Assembly (NCBI GenBank): GCA_037833965.1
Contig: AP031358.1
Span: forward strand, 21,894,001 to 21,958,000
DNA: 64,000 nt
DNA from: Marchantia polymorpha subsp. ruderalis
Taxonomy: Eukaryota > Streptophyta > Marchantiopsida > Marchantiales > Marchantiaceae
Direction of reading: 5' to 3'
A program made the position numbers and the translations under genes. The notes under the pieces were generated by a model. It was given only the letters and a program-made list of their open reading frames with translations, ran no database searches and had not been told where the DNA came from. Of this stretch, positions 1-12,991 are shown piece by piece. The first letter of the stretch is position 1; each line of letters opens with the position of its first letter.

Positions 1-3000
1 TGTGAGGTAGCTACGTGGTGCAAAAACTGATAATTGTTCAACTTTTCTACACTGAATATTATCTTAAAATTTTCTAGAGCGTGCCTCGTCATGGAAGATC
101 ATTTTTGCTCCGTGTTTTGGCCTTCACCATTCATCTGCTCTCGGGTTTCCTTACTGCGGATACAACTTCAGCCTCAATCCAGTGGTTAGCCATGAGTGGG
201 TGCACTGTGTAGAGGTACGAGTACAAGCTACCTGGACTACATGATGCTCTGCTGGTAATTATACAAACCTACAGTAGTCAAGTCAGACGAGAGGACCGAG
301 CATTACATTTTATATTGAATCAAATAAGCCTCAACATCCTTGCAGTTTCACTTTCGAGAATATCATCACACCATGAGAAAGCTCAATTAACGCTTACGAA
401 ATAAAATCTAAATTCAGAATCAAATTGAAACGTATGATGGAAACTCTGTTTTCTATCGTGAGCCACCGTTAAACAATCATGAAATACGGAGGGCTGCACT
501 TTGTATGATCTTGGCTGCAGGAGAGGTGCTGAGTGGAGGAAAGCAGTCACATGGTTCCGTTCTTGAGCCCCTCGATGCTAGTAAACTAATGCAAATTTAA
601 AACCTGATAAATCTGATCATTAGCTTGTAAGGTACGCCAATTTCTATGTGTCGTAATAAATCATACGAATAAGAGCAGAGGAGTTCAGTACCTACGATTT
701 CTTAAAATAATTGGCCGATTAGCATATCACTAAACTCGGAAGAAGCGCACACTCGATAACTTCGGTGGAACTTTTGTCAGTAACTGAATCATGATCGGGG
801 TGGCCCACATGTAATCTTCAACATCAATTTCAAGTTGGATGGAAAAGTGTTCAGCAAACGAAGTCAAGAGTCAGTCATGATCACAGAAACAAAAAACTGC
901 AGCTTGGCTGACATGATTTGCGATTTGCAATCCGACATGTTGACAAAAGGTGACAGGGGACCATGTTTGCATGCTTGAACTTTTTTTTAGCATGGTGTAA
1001 TTTGAAACTCAATTTACTGCGAGGGCCGCAAAGGTCTACCTTTCCATCCGAATTTCCACAAGCGTCACATTCTCATCTGATGAAGCTTCTCGATGGAAGG
1101 AGGCTTTGAAGTATGGTCCACGACCCTAAATCTGAACTCACGTAAGAAAAGCAATAGTAACATGTATCATATGTTTCCGCATCATTCAACGTCGTTGACG
1201 ATTTGGTCCAACTGCAGGAATGTCACTTTAGTTTGAGAGGATTTGATTCCTCCATGCACCTTGTCTCGTATTGTGTAAGTAGACAATCCTTCATTCTCCT
1301 CTATCCTCTTGGAGAGCATGATTTTTTTGTCATCTTATTTGAACAGGATCGATACTACAAATCATCTAGCTTTGAAAATAAATCACATTTACAAATTAGT
1401 TGAAAAATTAATTACGGAATGAAACCAAGCTTCACATGTTTCAGCACATGTACATACTTGATTCAAATCATTACTTAATAAAACATAAGTTAACATTAGC
1501 ATAAACATAACATTAACATAAAACATAAGTTAAGTTAACATTCTCTCGTATGCACATCAAGATTTATGTGGAATGGTTTGGAAAAGTTAGCTCTTTATTA
1601 ATTATGAGACTCAGACTACCAACCATTATCTTTATACTGTTGACTCTGCGTTTCTCAACAGCTAATTCTTCATTAAATTTCGAGACACGTTATGTAACAA
1701 TATAGCTAAATCCAACTGCTGCATGAATAAGAGAACTGTTATACTAGCCTAAGTTTTATCCATTGTACATTTTCGTGTTGCTTTCAACTCAAACATTGAT
1801 AATGAACTAATTATATGAATTTCGCGACTCATGTGATGCGCTTAACTCACATGATACACTCTACATATATATCAAATAAAGAGTATCCAAATGTATTTAT
1901 AAGTAAGACATCTAGTGCATAAGTTCTCAATGAGGTCATTTACTATTCTGCTGCTTATTTCTTGAACATAATGAGTATGCATCAAACTATAGAGTTAATT
2001 TAGGGTGTGAGGGATAAATAGCCCCTCTTTTAATTTAATATAATGAACATACTACTATTAATGATTAAATCTAGTTCAAACGAACGTAGTTCAGTTTGAG
2101 GAAAGATGTGCTGGCGACTCATCCTATTTTACCCATTATCGATTCTAGTAGTTTGATACTGAATCTTCGATACTGACCCATCGTCCCATTTCCAATCCAT
2201 GCAGTCCAATAATTTTGCTACATTGCGTAGCGTATGGTTCATGTTGAACTTTGTAAAGATTTCAAAGTCCAAGCTTATGAAATAAGGCCAGGAATTTTAT
2301 TTTATGGGTCTATCTTGGAACCCCCGTTAACTGCACATCCATTAAAGCTACACTGGGTTGTGTAATAGTACGGACCAAAATGAAAAACAGCTTTTATTGG
2401 TTGCACCGAAGGCCATCGAGACTTTACAAAAAAAATTCGGATACAGTATTCGTCAACCCAATGACAGGGCAACTGAAAAGGAAACACTTTCCGTTATATA
2501 CTGAATACTGCATGGATCGCAACTTTCCACCTAGAATTTTGAGCTAGTATCAAACCAGGTGCCTGAATGTGATAATTGTTGGTCCTTGGCAAAATTTTGC
2601 GTTCCTCTAGCTTTTGAAAACCATTTTCAAATGCTACAATTTTGATATTTATGGTTTAAGCATATCCTACATGCAGCTGAAATGCATTTCCACTATCGAA
2701 GCTGTGATTCTCAAATTCATTGATGTTTGATAATTCTATGCACTAAGTCAGTTCTACGACTTATGGATAAAACGAAAATAAGGTAAACTTTCAAGAACTG
2801 AGGTTTATCAAGATATTTTTTTACCATAAATTAATAGCAGTTTTACATAAATGAACTCATGTTCCTTCAGGGATTTTCTCCTCTGTTAGTTCAGTTGTCA
2901 CGTGTTTTGTTTTTTCCATGTTGATTGCTGTTTCACTCACAAAGTCAAGTTCCTCCCTTTTAATTTCCATGACCCACGCGAAGAAGGTGTGGATAAATGG

Positions 3001-5426
3001 GTATGTTCCACACTTTTAGTCTTTAAGAAGTCAGATCTGCAAGATCACCACAAAGTGTGAGTCACTAGTGTCCATTTCACTAAAATAGAAGGGCATGGTG
3101 ATGGGGATGCGAGACAAAACAAACTCACGGCTGCACTCAATTGAAACAAATACAAAGATTTGTAGCATGCATGAGGTACTTTTCAATCGACATCATTCAA
3201 AGGGTCGTGAAAGGTGGCTCTGCTAGGAAGCAAATCTATGCACACTAACATCCACAAATTAATAGTGATATATATAATGATAGTGCATTGAGGGAAAAAG
3301 CAGAAACATTGATTTAGCAGTTTTGTCTTTTGGCAAATGGCCTCAACTGCGGTGGATCCTCACGCGTTGTCCGAGCCAGGCTCCCTCAATGAATCATGAA
3401 ACATGAATAATAGCACGGACTAGAATCTATGGTTATAGAGCAAAGGTGCATGCCATTGGAACCTGGGCTCACTTTTAATCCACTTTCATTTGTAGATTGC
3501 CCTTCAAGTTTGGGGACTCACATCGAGGCACCGCCAAGTATATGTTATTAATCTCATTCCTCTGGGTACCAATGTTTCCTCGAGCATTCCACACTGACAC
3601 ATCATAATGCCTGAACTGAAGATCAGTGACATGTCGTGCATGTGCTTAAACCACGGGCAGCCTGAAACGAGTTTCCATCTTCCTTTATTTAGCTGACTGA
3701 TTACTGTCACATGGAAGCAAATGCGAATGTCTGTCGGCTGATTTCACTGATCACGTCCACAAGATCGTACAGACCTGAAACTCGGGAGTCTCTGAAGCTA
3801 CTACTAAGTCAAATACCGAGGGATTGATGTTTCGTATCCTCTTGCAGCTTGAAGCGCGTTGGTTACGGTCCACGCGATGGAGAGCTCCCAGTGTGAGGAA
3901 CAGTAGAACCATGCTTCCCATGCATATTCACCTCTCAGGTCAATTTCTTTCGAACTCCAGTAAGTTGAAAAAGACATGCTCGTCTTTTCATAGTGGGGTC
4001 TTCTACCAGTACGCACAACCGAGTAACTCGGGAAAGTGGAGCATTCACGTAGAGCTTTTGCAAAAGCTACTTTGATTCTCCAAACACTAGGTCCTTTCCG
4101 TAACCGTCACCCCGAGTTATGAGAGCTTCTGGGCAGTTGACTGGATTTCTACCATTCACAGGCCTGTGAGCAAGAAACCTTGAGCTGGGAGCTTTTCGAT
4201 AGCACAATCCTTGCTTCGTGAAGCCTCATAACGAGGATGCTAAGGGCAAGTTCGGTCTACTGTCGTGAGCAGGCAGTGCTATGAGGGAGGTCTACCCTCT
4301 GTATTGAATGCGTTTGTCTCATCAGATAGTGACAAGGTTGTGGGCTAGGTGCAAAACCGGTAGCCTGATCATAATGGCCAGCTGCGAGCGAGGTACACGC
4401 TAGGCAGTAATGAAGGAATTCAGAATGACAGCAACCAGCTGGTCATAGAGTGAATGTTTTGGCTGTAACTCTTCACTACTACCAACCGATCGTGTCAAGA
4501 TGACATCGAACTACTGTACTGATGATTGAATCCGAAGAAAATCACATTCTAGTAGAAAATTAATAACAATAAGCGACAGCATGTGAAGAGCTTGTCGAAC
4601 AGTGCGCACAACGACGACAAGGAGTGTTACGTCAACAAACATGCAACCGGCAAAGACCATAACGAATTGGTGCGGCGTCGACTCCTGTGCAACATGATTT
4701 TAAATTCCGGCAACCTCGTCGAGCAGTCAACTCGAATATGTGGACTGCCAGCAGCCGTCGACAATCTGAAGTAACCAGAAATCCAGAGATTAAGAAGTCT
4801 GTCCAACATTCTGCCCCTCCTCGAAGACATGGGAACCTGGACGATCCCCATTATCTACAAGCATGATTTTGGATCCGCTTCCCTGTCAGATCAGATTCCA
4901 GATGCAGTACAAACCTTATTGTTGAAAATCAGACCAGAAAACCTGTGGACATTTTATCACTCCGAATCTGAGTGACCACGATCAAATCTGTTCAAAGTCC
5001 AAATCTGTGAAAAAAGCACTGCATGAATCATTTTCTCATCCACAAGTGCATCGACGAGGCGTCGACATGCACGCTCGCTACATGTTGAATAGTACAGGCA
5101 ATTGAGGTTGCTGCCTTGGGCCTTTATTTACAGATGACATCAAAGGATGGAAGAAGACACCGTTGCATCTCTACGTAGCGAGCTAAAAGTCCTCTTATGA
5201 TACAAACCCAGCAATATTCGATAGGACATCAGGATGTACAGTTGCTGCGAAATGGGGCGCTGGTTTCGAAGGACACCAGCATTGCTGACTCTGTAAATCA
5301 TGTAGCGCAAGACAATCATAGGATCCATGGTGGACTGACCGACCTACAGTGCTGAATGGATCGAGGAAGAACAAATAGTAAGCTGGTAAGCCAGAAAGTG
5401 AACGACGAGAGAAGCTCTTACGAATG
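1..5426. other. Gene-less stretch, no recognisable gene
   Basis: Only short ORFs (about 60-80 codons) on both strands, none with a recognisable domain or with splice signals joining it to another. Composition is AT-rich up to about 3 kb and more balanced afterwards. Around 1470-1545 there is a degenerate tandem pattern built on an AACATAAGTTAACATT-like unit. I cannot exclude long introns or UTRs of a gene outside the window. Confidence 0.5.
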
Positions 5427-5978
5427 TTATCTCTCTCTCATCTCTCGTTGTCCCACGGGTGCTCTGACTCTGTTCACGAAACCTTCCGAGGGCTTGAGTG
5501 ATTTCCTACGACCTCTCACGGGGGCGGCATTGACGTGCATGAGGAGTTGATTCCCAGCAAACAAGTCGCTGACTTTGAAATTCGTCGTGCGTGCCTGCTC
5601 CTTCAAGTTGGAATAATGCTCCTTCATCCTGTGCACTAAATTGCAAGGAGCTCTCAGAAGGCAGTGCAGCCTCACTACACGATTTCGACACACTCTGCCG
5701 GCGATGTTGCCACCCAGCTTCAATGTCTTCTGGGCCTTTTGTCCACTGGGCTCGGAATGCCCCGGGCTGGTGCCCACTCGCTCGTACTGACGGCGAGATG
5801 ACGATGCCCCCGACAGAATGGAGCTCTCGGCGGCGCTCTTGTACACCATTTGTATCTCCGGGCTCTTCGCCACCTTCGGACCCGCCGAGGACGAGAAGAA
5901 TTTTTTCCTAACCATAGCTCCTGCGCAGTTCGTGAGACGGGCCAAAAGCTCAGAGAGTCGGAATACTCCTCGACACAA
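5427..5978 (-). CDS. Hypothetical protein ORF, possibly a 5' exon
   Basis: An open frame of 183 codons in a GC-rich setting; the more natural start may be an internal ATG near 5915 (MVRKKFF...). The product is basic and Ser/Arg-rich and matches no family I know. The minus-strand sequence upstream (about 6390-6445) is CT-rich, as plant 5' leaders often are, which would suit a gene running towards lower coordinates. Overlapping plus-strand ORFs (5591-5911, 5818-6099) are also open, so the GC-rich composition alone could produce this ORF. I found no convincing downstream exon. Confidence 0.3.
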   Translation of the reverse strand: MCRGVFRLSELLARLTNCAGAMVRKKFFSSSAGPKVAKSPEIQMVYKSAAESSILSGASSSRRQYERVGTSPGHSEPSGQKAQKTLKLGGNIAGRVCRNRVVRLHCLLRAPCNLVHRMKEHYSNLKEQARTTNFKVSDLFAGNQLLMHVNAAPVRGRRKSLKPSEGFVNRVRAPVGQREMRER

Positions 5979-6849
5979 TAAAGTGTTCAGACCTGTGCCT
6001 TGGCCTTCGCCTCACCAGAGGAGTCCTCGAAACGCTTCGATGCACTTCGTGCTGGAGATGATGAGCTGCTACCGAACGAGCGAGAGCTACACTACTTGAT
6101 AAAATTTCCAGAGCTCATTCCTGCGCCTGTCCACCGGGAAGTCCCCTGCCCACTTCGAACCTCGACATTCCTAGCACTTCACCTCGAACGCCACAGGTAT
6201 GAGCCACGACACTCCTTGAGCTGGGTCCGACACACGGAAGACGCGAGAAAACCACACGAGCTTGCGGCTGGCTTCGGCATTCACAGCACGTCTGAGCGGG
6301 GAAACACTGAGAAACGCAGGCAGTTGCACAAAAGGCTTGCTTTGCATATCTAAGCTACTCGGACGACAGATAGATGGCTGCGAGCAGAGCGGAGCTCGAA
6401 CTCGCAGAAGCACACAAACACACAAGAGAGAGAACGAGATGCGCACACGTGCAGCAGGGGAGACGGGACTGGGAGGGGAGATTTGGTGAGCTGCAGGGAA
6501 GGTCGTCGTCAGGCAGGAGACAAGAAAAGAGTTGAAATTTCAGAGGAAAGCCAGAAACACTCGAGAGAGGGGGGCTGCAGAGTCTAGACCAATGTGGAGG
6601 AGTGGTAGCTGACCGGGTGCAGATCTACGCAGTCATGAGAGTCGTCCTCTTCTGCCACCACAATATTACACTCCAACAACACCTCCCCAGGTCTTACTAC
6701 GTTGCACAAAACAGGGAATCGATCCGCACCCTTTCAAACAACACTAGTCCTAAGGCTGACGACCGTCGTCGGGGCTGGAAACTGAAGCTCTGATTGCAGC
6801 TCACACTGGCTCCGAGATTCCTCAGGGGTATTAAGTATGGTCAAGGCCC

Positions 6850-6906
6850 GGGGCCTGGGCCTGGGCTTGGGGGTGGGCTTGGGCTTGGGCTTGGGGGTGG
6901 GCTTGG
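6850..6906 (+). repeat. G-rich minisatellite (GGGCTT/GGGGGTGGGCTTGG type)
   Basis: Successive GGGCCT and GGGCTT hexamers alternate with GGGGGTGGGCTTGG blocks, giving more than ten G-runs of three or more in about 57 bases on the plus strand. This is strong G-quadruplex potential. The Gly-Leu repeat seen if it is translated is a by-product of the repeat, not a protein signature. Confidence 0.85.
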
Positions 6907-7835
6907 CACTTTACCGGGCACCGGACACTCCGCCGGTCGTCAGTAAGTTAGCAGACGCGGAGACCGAATCGCGAATTCGGTACGGCTCCGGATTTGGTAC
7001 GTCCATAAACGCAGGCGGCCGAGGGACTGACCGGCGAAGATCGCCGGTGAGTTACCGGGCGAGGGATGAGGCGGGTCGGAAGGGGCTTCCACATTGGGGA
7101 CCGCAAAGGGGGCGATATCGGGGGGTAAAACTGCGACGGATATAGGGCGACGGGGGGTCAAAGGCGTCGTCGTCGGGGCTTAGAAAAGCTGGAAAAAGCT
7201 GGACTCGTCGCCTCTCAAGCCCCGGATGGCAAGCCCGCGAGTACTGAGCACGCTGGCTCACATTGCGAGCATTGAAGGCCCCCGCGGAGCTCACCGCCTT
7301 GCACTTCCCCAGCTCTGACATCTGCACCGGCTCATTTACTGTCCACGTTGACCCCATCTTTCAACTGTCAGGTCGTCCTTTAAGCACTACGACTTTAGCC
7401 CAAGGGTGCTTAACTCGTTCTCCACCCCCAGCCCCCTCGACGTAAGATCATGAACCTAGACGACACTCGATACATCTCCTCTCTTCATGTCACTCCGATC
7501 TTCCCCATCAAAGCCCCCGCAAATATGACTCCCACCTTCCCTTCCTCCTTCAATTCCCGGCATGCCATCGTGGATCCCGATCGGGGCTGCTCCGGGGCTC
7601 CGCATTTCCGAATCCCTTTCCGTGCGCCACACTCGTCGTCCCTCCATCCATAACCCCCCAGCCGCAATCCAACCCCGCCTGCCCGCCTGCCACGGCCCGC
7701 AGTTCAGAGCCCCAGCCCCACCCCCCACCCCCGGCGTCCTCAGAACCCCAGCCCCTGGGTAAAGGCAGCCCCCGGAGTGAATTCCCATTCACCCTCTCAT
7801 CCCCATTCCCGGACCTTTTCACCGCGCGCCAGGCT

Positions 7836-7879
7836 CCATGCGGATGTTCCTGTACCGCCATGCGGATGTTCCTGTACCG
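7836..7879 (+). repeat. Perfect 22-bp tandem duplication
   Basis: The unit begins CCATGCGGATGTTCC. Copies at 7836-7857 and 7858-7879 are identical and abut, which suggests a recent slippage or repair event. Confidence 0.9.
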
Positions 7880-8102
7880 CGAGAGGTACCCCCTGTTGTC
7901 CTTGTTCGATGTTCCCGCGAGCCCGGCTTCACCGTGGTTAAATCTGACAGTGAGCGCTAGTCGTTCCTGCTGCTTCAGTCCGGCTAAAATAGCGGAATCG
8001 TTCAAATTCGATGGTGGGCTCTCCTTCGCTTATTTACCGCCGACACTTATCTCCAGAGCTAAGAGGCTTCCTCTTGTTCTTAGCGAGGGATCTTGCGTAT
8101 GA

Positions 8103-11100
8103 TCACAAGCATGGAATTAAAAGATTAAAAGGACCTACTGAGGCTACAACTGTATAAATTTATAAATGATCCAGAAGATAGACAAGAATCCACGAGATCA
8201 CGGGCCATGACAGTTTGGCTTTACTTGATTCAGGTCATTGCAAAATGATCTCGTATTAGAAGCTGCGTTTAAGTTTAATGGCATGCTCAGAGTGGACAAA
8301 GGAGCTTGATTTTGCTATTGTGATGTGAAGCTGACTCTAATCATAAGTGGTGATGCTGGACTGATTGTCATCTCGAGAACTTATCCTTGCGAAGTTAATG
8401 ATAAGTGGGATGTATCAATCTTTCTGCAAGATACCAACAGAGAATCGGGCTTAATTTGAGTAGTGCAGACAAGTGGGCCTCAGGCCTTCTCTGGATAGTT
8501 AGTTGCCTGCTTACTCCATCCACAGGATGCTCGGCTCTGTCGTTGGCAAGAGGATTTTATTCATGCCTCGTACTTTTCTTGTGATTTTAGAACATTGCGC
8601 ATAAAGGCATCACATCTTCAAGTTACTGTGAAGTGAATATTAAGTACAAGTTTGGAGTCATGGAAGTTGGTAAATGCACCGAGAGTAATATCTGAATAAT
8701 AAATAACAAAATTACAAATATGAGAAACCTGAAACTCTCAGATAAATTTGATAAATACGTGCGCTATATTTTCATGGTATTAGCTTCTTTATTTCATACA
8801 ATCAGATATTGAAAGTTTATAATAGATAGTGTGTAAAACTTCTTTGTAAAAAAATGTTGTCTCTGTATATAGTAATTTATTTACATAAAAATATAATTTT
8901 ATTCTAAGATCCAAATTGTCAACTTTTAGCTGAACTATAGCAGAATTTTTTTCCCATTGATAAATATTCAATTTCTAAGTCAATGGATTTTATGTAACAC
9001 TAATCTTATTTTGCGTCTTAAAAGTTATTTCCTGCTTCTTTGTCTTCTTCTACTACCTTTGCTAGAGCATCAATAGACAACATATTACTATCAATATTGA
9101 GTTACAATATTATGAGCAATTGTGATGAAAAAATTGACATTGGGACATTATTGTTGACAATTGTATGTGCAAATAAAACTTATTGGTGATCGTCAGGATA
9201 AATTTCATAGCAGTTTGGACTACTTTAGACATCTGTTCACCTTTTTTGGCTTATAAACTGCAGATGAGATCACTTTTTAGATGTTTTTATTCAATGTAAA
9301 TACATGAATTATTAAAACCCGTATCATTTTTAGCATGCAACTCTAACTAATTATAATTGAGTATGAGAGTAAAGAAATTAGGTTTGCTTTGGTTTTTTCT
9401 CTGTACAAAGATTGCATTTTAGATTTAAAGTATAACTTGATGCTTGATGCTTGATGAATCAATAATTTATTCACACAAATTTATTTTAAATTTTTTATAA
9501 ATCCTATTATAGGTTGCATCATCAATCCATGAAAGAGTCTCATGCATAATTCCTAGTTCATGCATTAGGTTGCAACAACTGGCACATACACTTTATAATC
9601 TATGACTACATCATTATATTTAACTCTTGTATTATTTTATATGGAAAAGTATCAAAATGGTTTTTTCATAAAACTCACTAGAGCTTGTATCATTTTCAAC
9701 GGAGTGTTTTCCAAGAGGAGTTGTTATGCTTTGAGCTCTATTAGATCAATAAAAATTCATAGTAAGATTATTGCTGCAAATGTGATGATTTTTATATCAT
9801 AATGATCAAGTAATGATTTTCATAATCTTTTTAACATGCAAAGAGTTGAGAAAAAATCACCAAAATTTTCAACTATGATGGAAAGTGGGAAGTTGTTTGG
9901 TTGGAAGCCTAGCCTTTAGATTAAATGGAGTTATAGGTTGCTACTTACTGTACATTATTCTTTTGAGAATGCTGATCCGCCTATTATAGTTTTTGAAAAA
10001 AAATCTCTTTAATGTATTTTATAGTCTATTTCAAGCTATATTTTTTATATCTTTCTTAACATAGAGCACTGGACTGTGCTATAATATGAAAGCACTGTGC
10101 TATAATTAGAAATAATGTTCCAGTTTATTGTAAACTGCTTGATATAAAGAATTCCAAACTTTAGCAGAAGTCTAACATATTAGACTAACGAATAACTTTT
10201 GGTTAAAAATCTCAAAAGAACAATAGCATTTCGTATATTTAAAAATTTTCATCTTGAGAAGGGAAAGGAAAGAAAATGGTGACGCTTTCCTCTTAAATAT
10301 TTTCCATTATTTTCCACCCATGCGAGATTGATGGTGATGTTTTCAATCTTTTTCCTATATCAGTGGTGTCACTCGTGGTTTCACTCTTTGAGGCTACCTT
10401 TGTAAAAACACTTGGAGATCACAATAAATCTGCGGAGGTGAATAATTTTGAGCCCACGGTGACATCTGCTAGAGTAGAAGATTGAGGAGAATGCATTGAA
10501 ACATCACTCATATTCATCATAAGGTGGGGCACAAATGGACCATCATAATGAAAGAGAGTATCGTCTGGGGAATCTGTTCCGAGCAGAAAAACTGAGAAAG
10601 AAGAAAATCCATTTTCACCCGTATTGATCAACTAACGGGCGTTATGACACACATACCTGCAACCGCTGTCGAGTTGACTTGTCACACATAGTCCAAAGGC
10701 CGATTGTCAACGAAACAGCTCAGAGAACCCAGTTCAGCTAACTACGTTTGAGCCCCGTTGACTTCATTCTGTTTGTGAGGCTGTGATGGTCAACGATGGT
10801 GGACTGAAGGACTGAAGGTAGCTGGTACTTCAATGGAGTGTGTGACCTCCCTTTGACGATATTAAAATTACGAGATTAAGAATTACGTTACAACTATTTG
10901 CAGCAGATGCTGAGGTTGCTAATTTAGTGAGCTGATCTGGCGGTCTCGAGTAAAATCAGCTGCTCTGGCGGATCGCTAACCAAAGCTCGTCAGAGGCATC
11001 CATCCGATCCTTGGAGCTGATGATTGTCACTCACCAGTTGCTGCTTATGGTGACGAGGAAAAACCTGCGCTCCACACTGCTGCACATGGCAGCTCTAACT

Positions 11101-12269
11101 TTGGTGTGAACGGAGTCAGCTCATCGATTGCTCTCGCAGTGTCGCCATATTTAGAGGAGCGCCAATTGGGAATAATATCGAGCTGCAGTGAGAGAGAGAG
11201 AGAGAGAGAGATCTTGCTTCTGCAAGATTGGAGACGCCACATTTAGATGGCTGACTCTGCCGACTTGAATATCCATAACTTGTGCAGTTTTAAATGACTG
11301 GAAAATGATAGACAGAAGTCAACCTCGTCGGGGAAAAGAAGAGAAAAGCTATAAGTCTCGCTTGGCGGCCTCGAGTTTATGCATTGTCTTTCTGTGATGG
11401 TATGACTGACCTCAGATGGCTGAACTGCAGTCATAATCACACAACTGAGTGCCATAACTCGCAGGTGCAGAGGATCTCGTAAGGGTTGGTTCATGAACCA
11501 CGTACTGTACTCTGTACAAAAGCTTGTGTATTCTCTAAGGCTGTGTATTATACACAACATGAAAGAATACAATGTATATACATTGAACTACAATACTGAG
11601 TTTGTATACAGACCTTCATGTTAAGTTTAACTCGGGTTAACTGTAGTTCGTTGCCAGTGTTAGCTGTCACTATACATTATAGTTGGCGTTTATTATGCTT
11701 CCTGACTTGGGGTGAATCATCTTGGTAATTCTGAATTTTACCGTTGTCAATTCTCGGTTCCATCTGTAGAACCTCAGGTAACAAAAGTACACAGCCCAAG
11801 AAATACATAAGTTCCGCTGAGAGGATTCATTTCATTTTATCAGAACTGAACAATATTTCACCGGAAATTCCATGGGAAAGGATTAATTCTAAGAGTTTAT
11901 AATATTTTATAATAAGAAGTAAGCGATATAAATAGATGAATAAGTTCAGATTGTGCTGGAATCTTGGTTGAGCATTTTGATTCAACATGAGAAGAATTGA
12001 AGGAGGATATGACAAGAACTAAATTTCAACACATTGCTAGTTTGTTTTTTGCAATTAATTAGACTCGAGAATGATGTCTTTGATATTAAGTCCCTTACCA
12101 CACTACCGGCAGCCGACAACGAGCTCCTGGCTAGCGAAAGAAAGAATCTCCGTAGGCACCCCTCGTTCACCTGGACATTATACACTAACGGTTACCACAG
12201 CGGCAAGAATGAAAAGAGAGGTCTAAAGTACAACTCTCTAGAAGAAGATAAAATTATCACCTGAATTTT
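8103..12269. other. AT-rich gene-less stretch
   Basis: Low-complexity AT-rich DNA with no ORF above 110 codons and no recognised domain. A short near-duplication (AGCACTG..TGTGCTATAAT) lies at about 10065-10105. A (GA)11 tract at 11190-11211 falls in a slightly GC-richer patch (10.6-11.6 kb) that also lacks a recognisable gene. Confidence 0.5.
11190..11211 (+). repeat. (GA)11 microsatellite
   Basis: Uninterrupted GA dinucleotide run read directly from the sequence. Confidence 0.9.
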
Positions 12270-12452
12270 CCATTTCTTCTCTCTCACTCCAAATCCCTAA
12301 ACTTCAGTGCTCATTTTCTTCACTTCCCTAAGAGACTCTTGCATCCTAAATCATCATTTATCTTCACTTTCTTTCCATAGATTGCCACAATGGAAAATGA
12401 CGTACATAGTTTCATTTTTCTTCTTTTATTGCAGTTCACATTGTTTTGCACA

Positions 12453-12560
12453 ATGGAATCTCTTGATAGAGATCAAAGTATCACCTTGATGTGGAAATGG
12501 CAACAAACCTATTGCATATCGATTATGATGCAAAGATTCATGCTATGGAGAGTCACAAGA
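12453..12560 (+). pseudogene. PIF/Harbinger transposase relic, 5' fragment
   Basis: The plus frame starting MESLDRD reads through to the insertion point of the chromovirus and continues in the same frame on its far side (18622 onward) as RLRRLWTHDKRLGDLGFW. This matches the N-terminal region of PIF/Harbinger (HARBI1-like) transposases, where a W-rich segment ending in LGDF precedes the core. The retrotransposon therefore landed inside this frame. The fragment upstream of 12453 is not clearly coding. Confidence 0.55.
12556..12560 (+). repeat. Target-site duplication CAAGA, left copy
   Basis: CAAGA directly precedes the left LTR and is repeated at 18617-18621 directly after the right LTR. A 5-bp duplication is the normal footprint of Ty3/gypsy integrase. 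Confidence 0.95.
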
Positions 12561-12977
12561 TGTAACACTAGGGTTTAGAGAGAAGTTCACTCGAAGATAG
12601 AAACGTAAACTCTGAAGATGAGAGATACCAACAATGGTTCTCCTCTCCCTTATATAGCTCTCACCAACAAGTACAAGGTGATAAGATATAATCCCCACCA
12701 TCCATACCACTCCTAGTAGATAATTGACGTGGCGGATAACCCTAACAAGCACACGGATCGCTGATGTGGCGCACCCAACTAACACACTAACTAACACACT
12801 CAATCCTTACCTACAAGCACACGGATTGCTGACGTGGCATTATCAACTAACACATCTTTGTACCTACCAAGTGCGCGGATCGCTGACGTGGCAGCTATGA
12901 CTAGTGCACACTAAAGTATCTACATCAATATTCGGAGTAACCTCTACTTTAGTTCTAACTAACTAAAGATGGTTACA
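12561..12977 (-). repeat. 3' LTR of the chromovirus
   Basis: 417 bp, TG...CA ends, nearly identical to 18200-18616. It carries the same three 22-bp repeats (12749-12770, 12817-12838, 12871-12892). An additional ACGTGGC lies at 12727-12733, where the other LTR has ACGTGGT. Confidence 0.97.
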
Positions 12978-12991
12978 AACCTCCCTCCTTT
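12978..12991 (-). promoter_or_regulatory. Polypurine tract (plus-strand primer)
   Basis: On the minus strand AAAGGAGGGAGGTT lies directly against the 3' LTR and directly follows the integrase stop codon (12991-12993). This is the expected place and composition for the primer of second-strand DNA synthesis. Confidence 0.9.

Larger units (their letters stand above)
5979..8102. other. GC-rich island without an assignable gene
   Basis: GC content is clearly higher than in the flanks, with long C and G runs (for example the C-rich run near 7705-7740) and ORFs of 60-150 codons open on both strands. Such two-strand openness is expected from composition. Their predicted products are Pro/Arg/Gly-rich and match nothing I know. 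The island could be a promoter or first-exon region. It contains the G-rich minisatellite and the 22-bp duplication listed separately. Confidence 0.4.

Noticed and set aside
7052-8005. Several 60-150 codon ORFs in the GC-rich island
   Set aside because: Open on both strands in many frames, Gly/Pro/Arg-rich and without splice context. GC content alone explains them.
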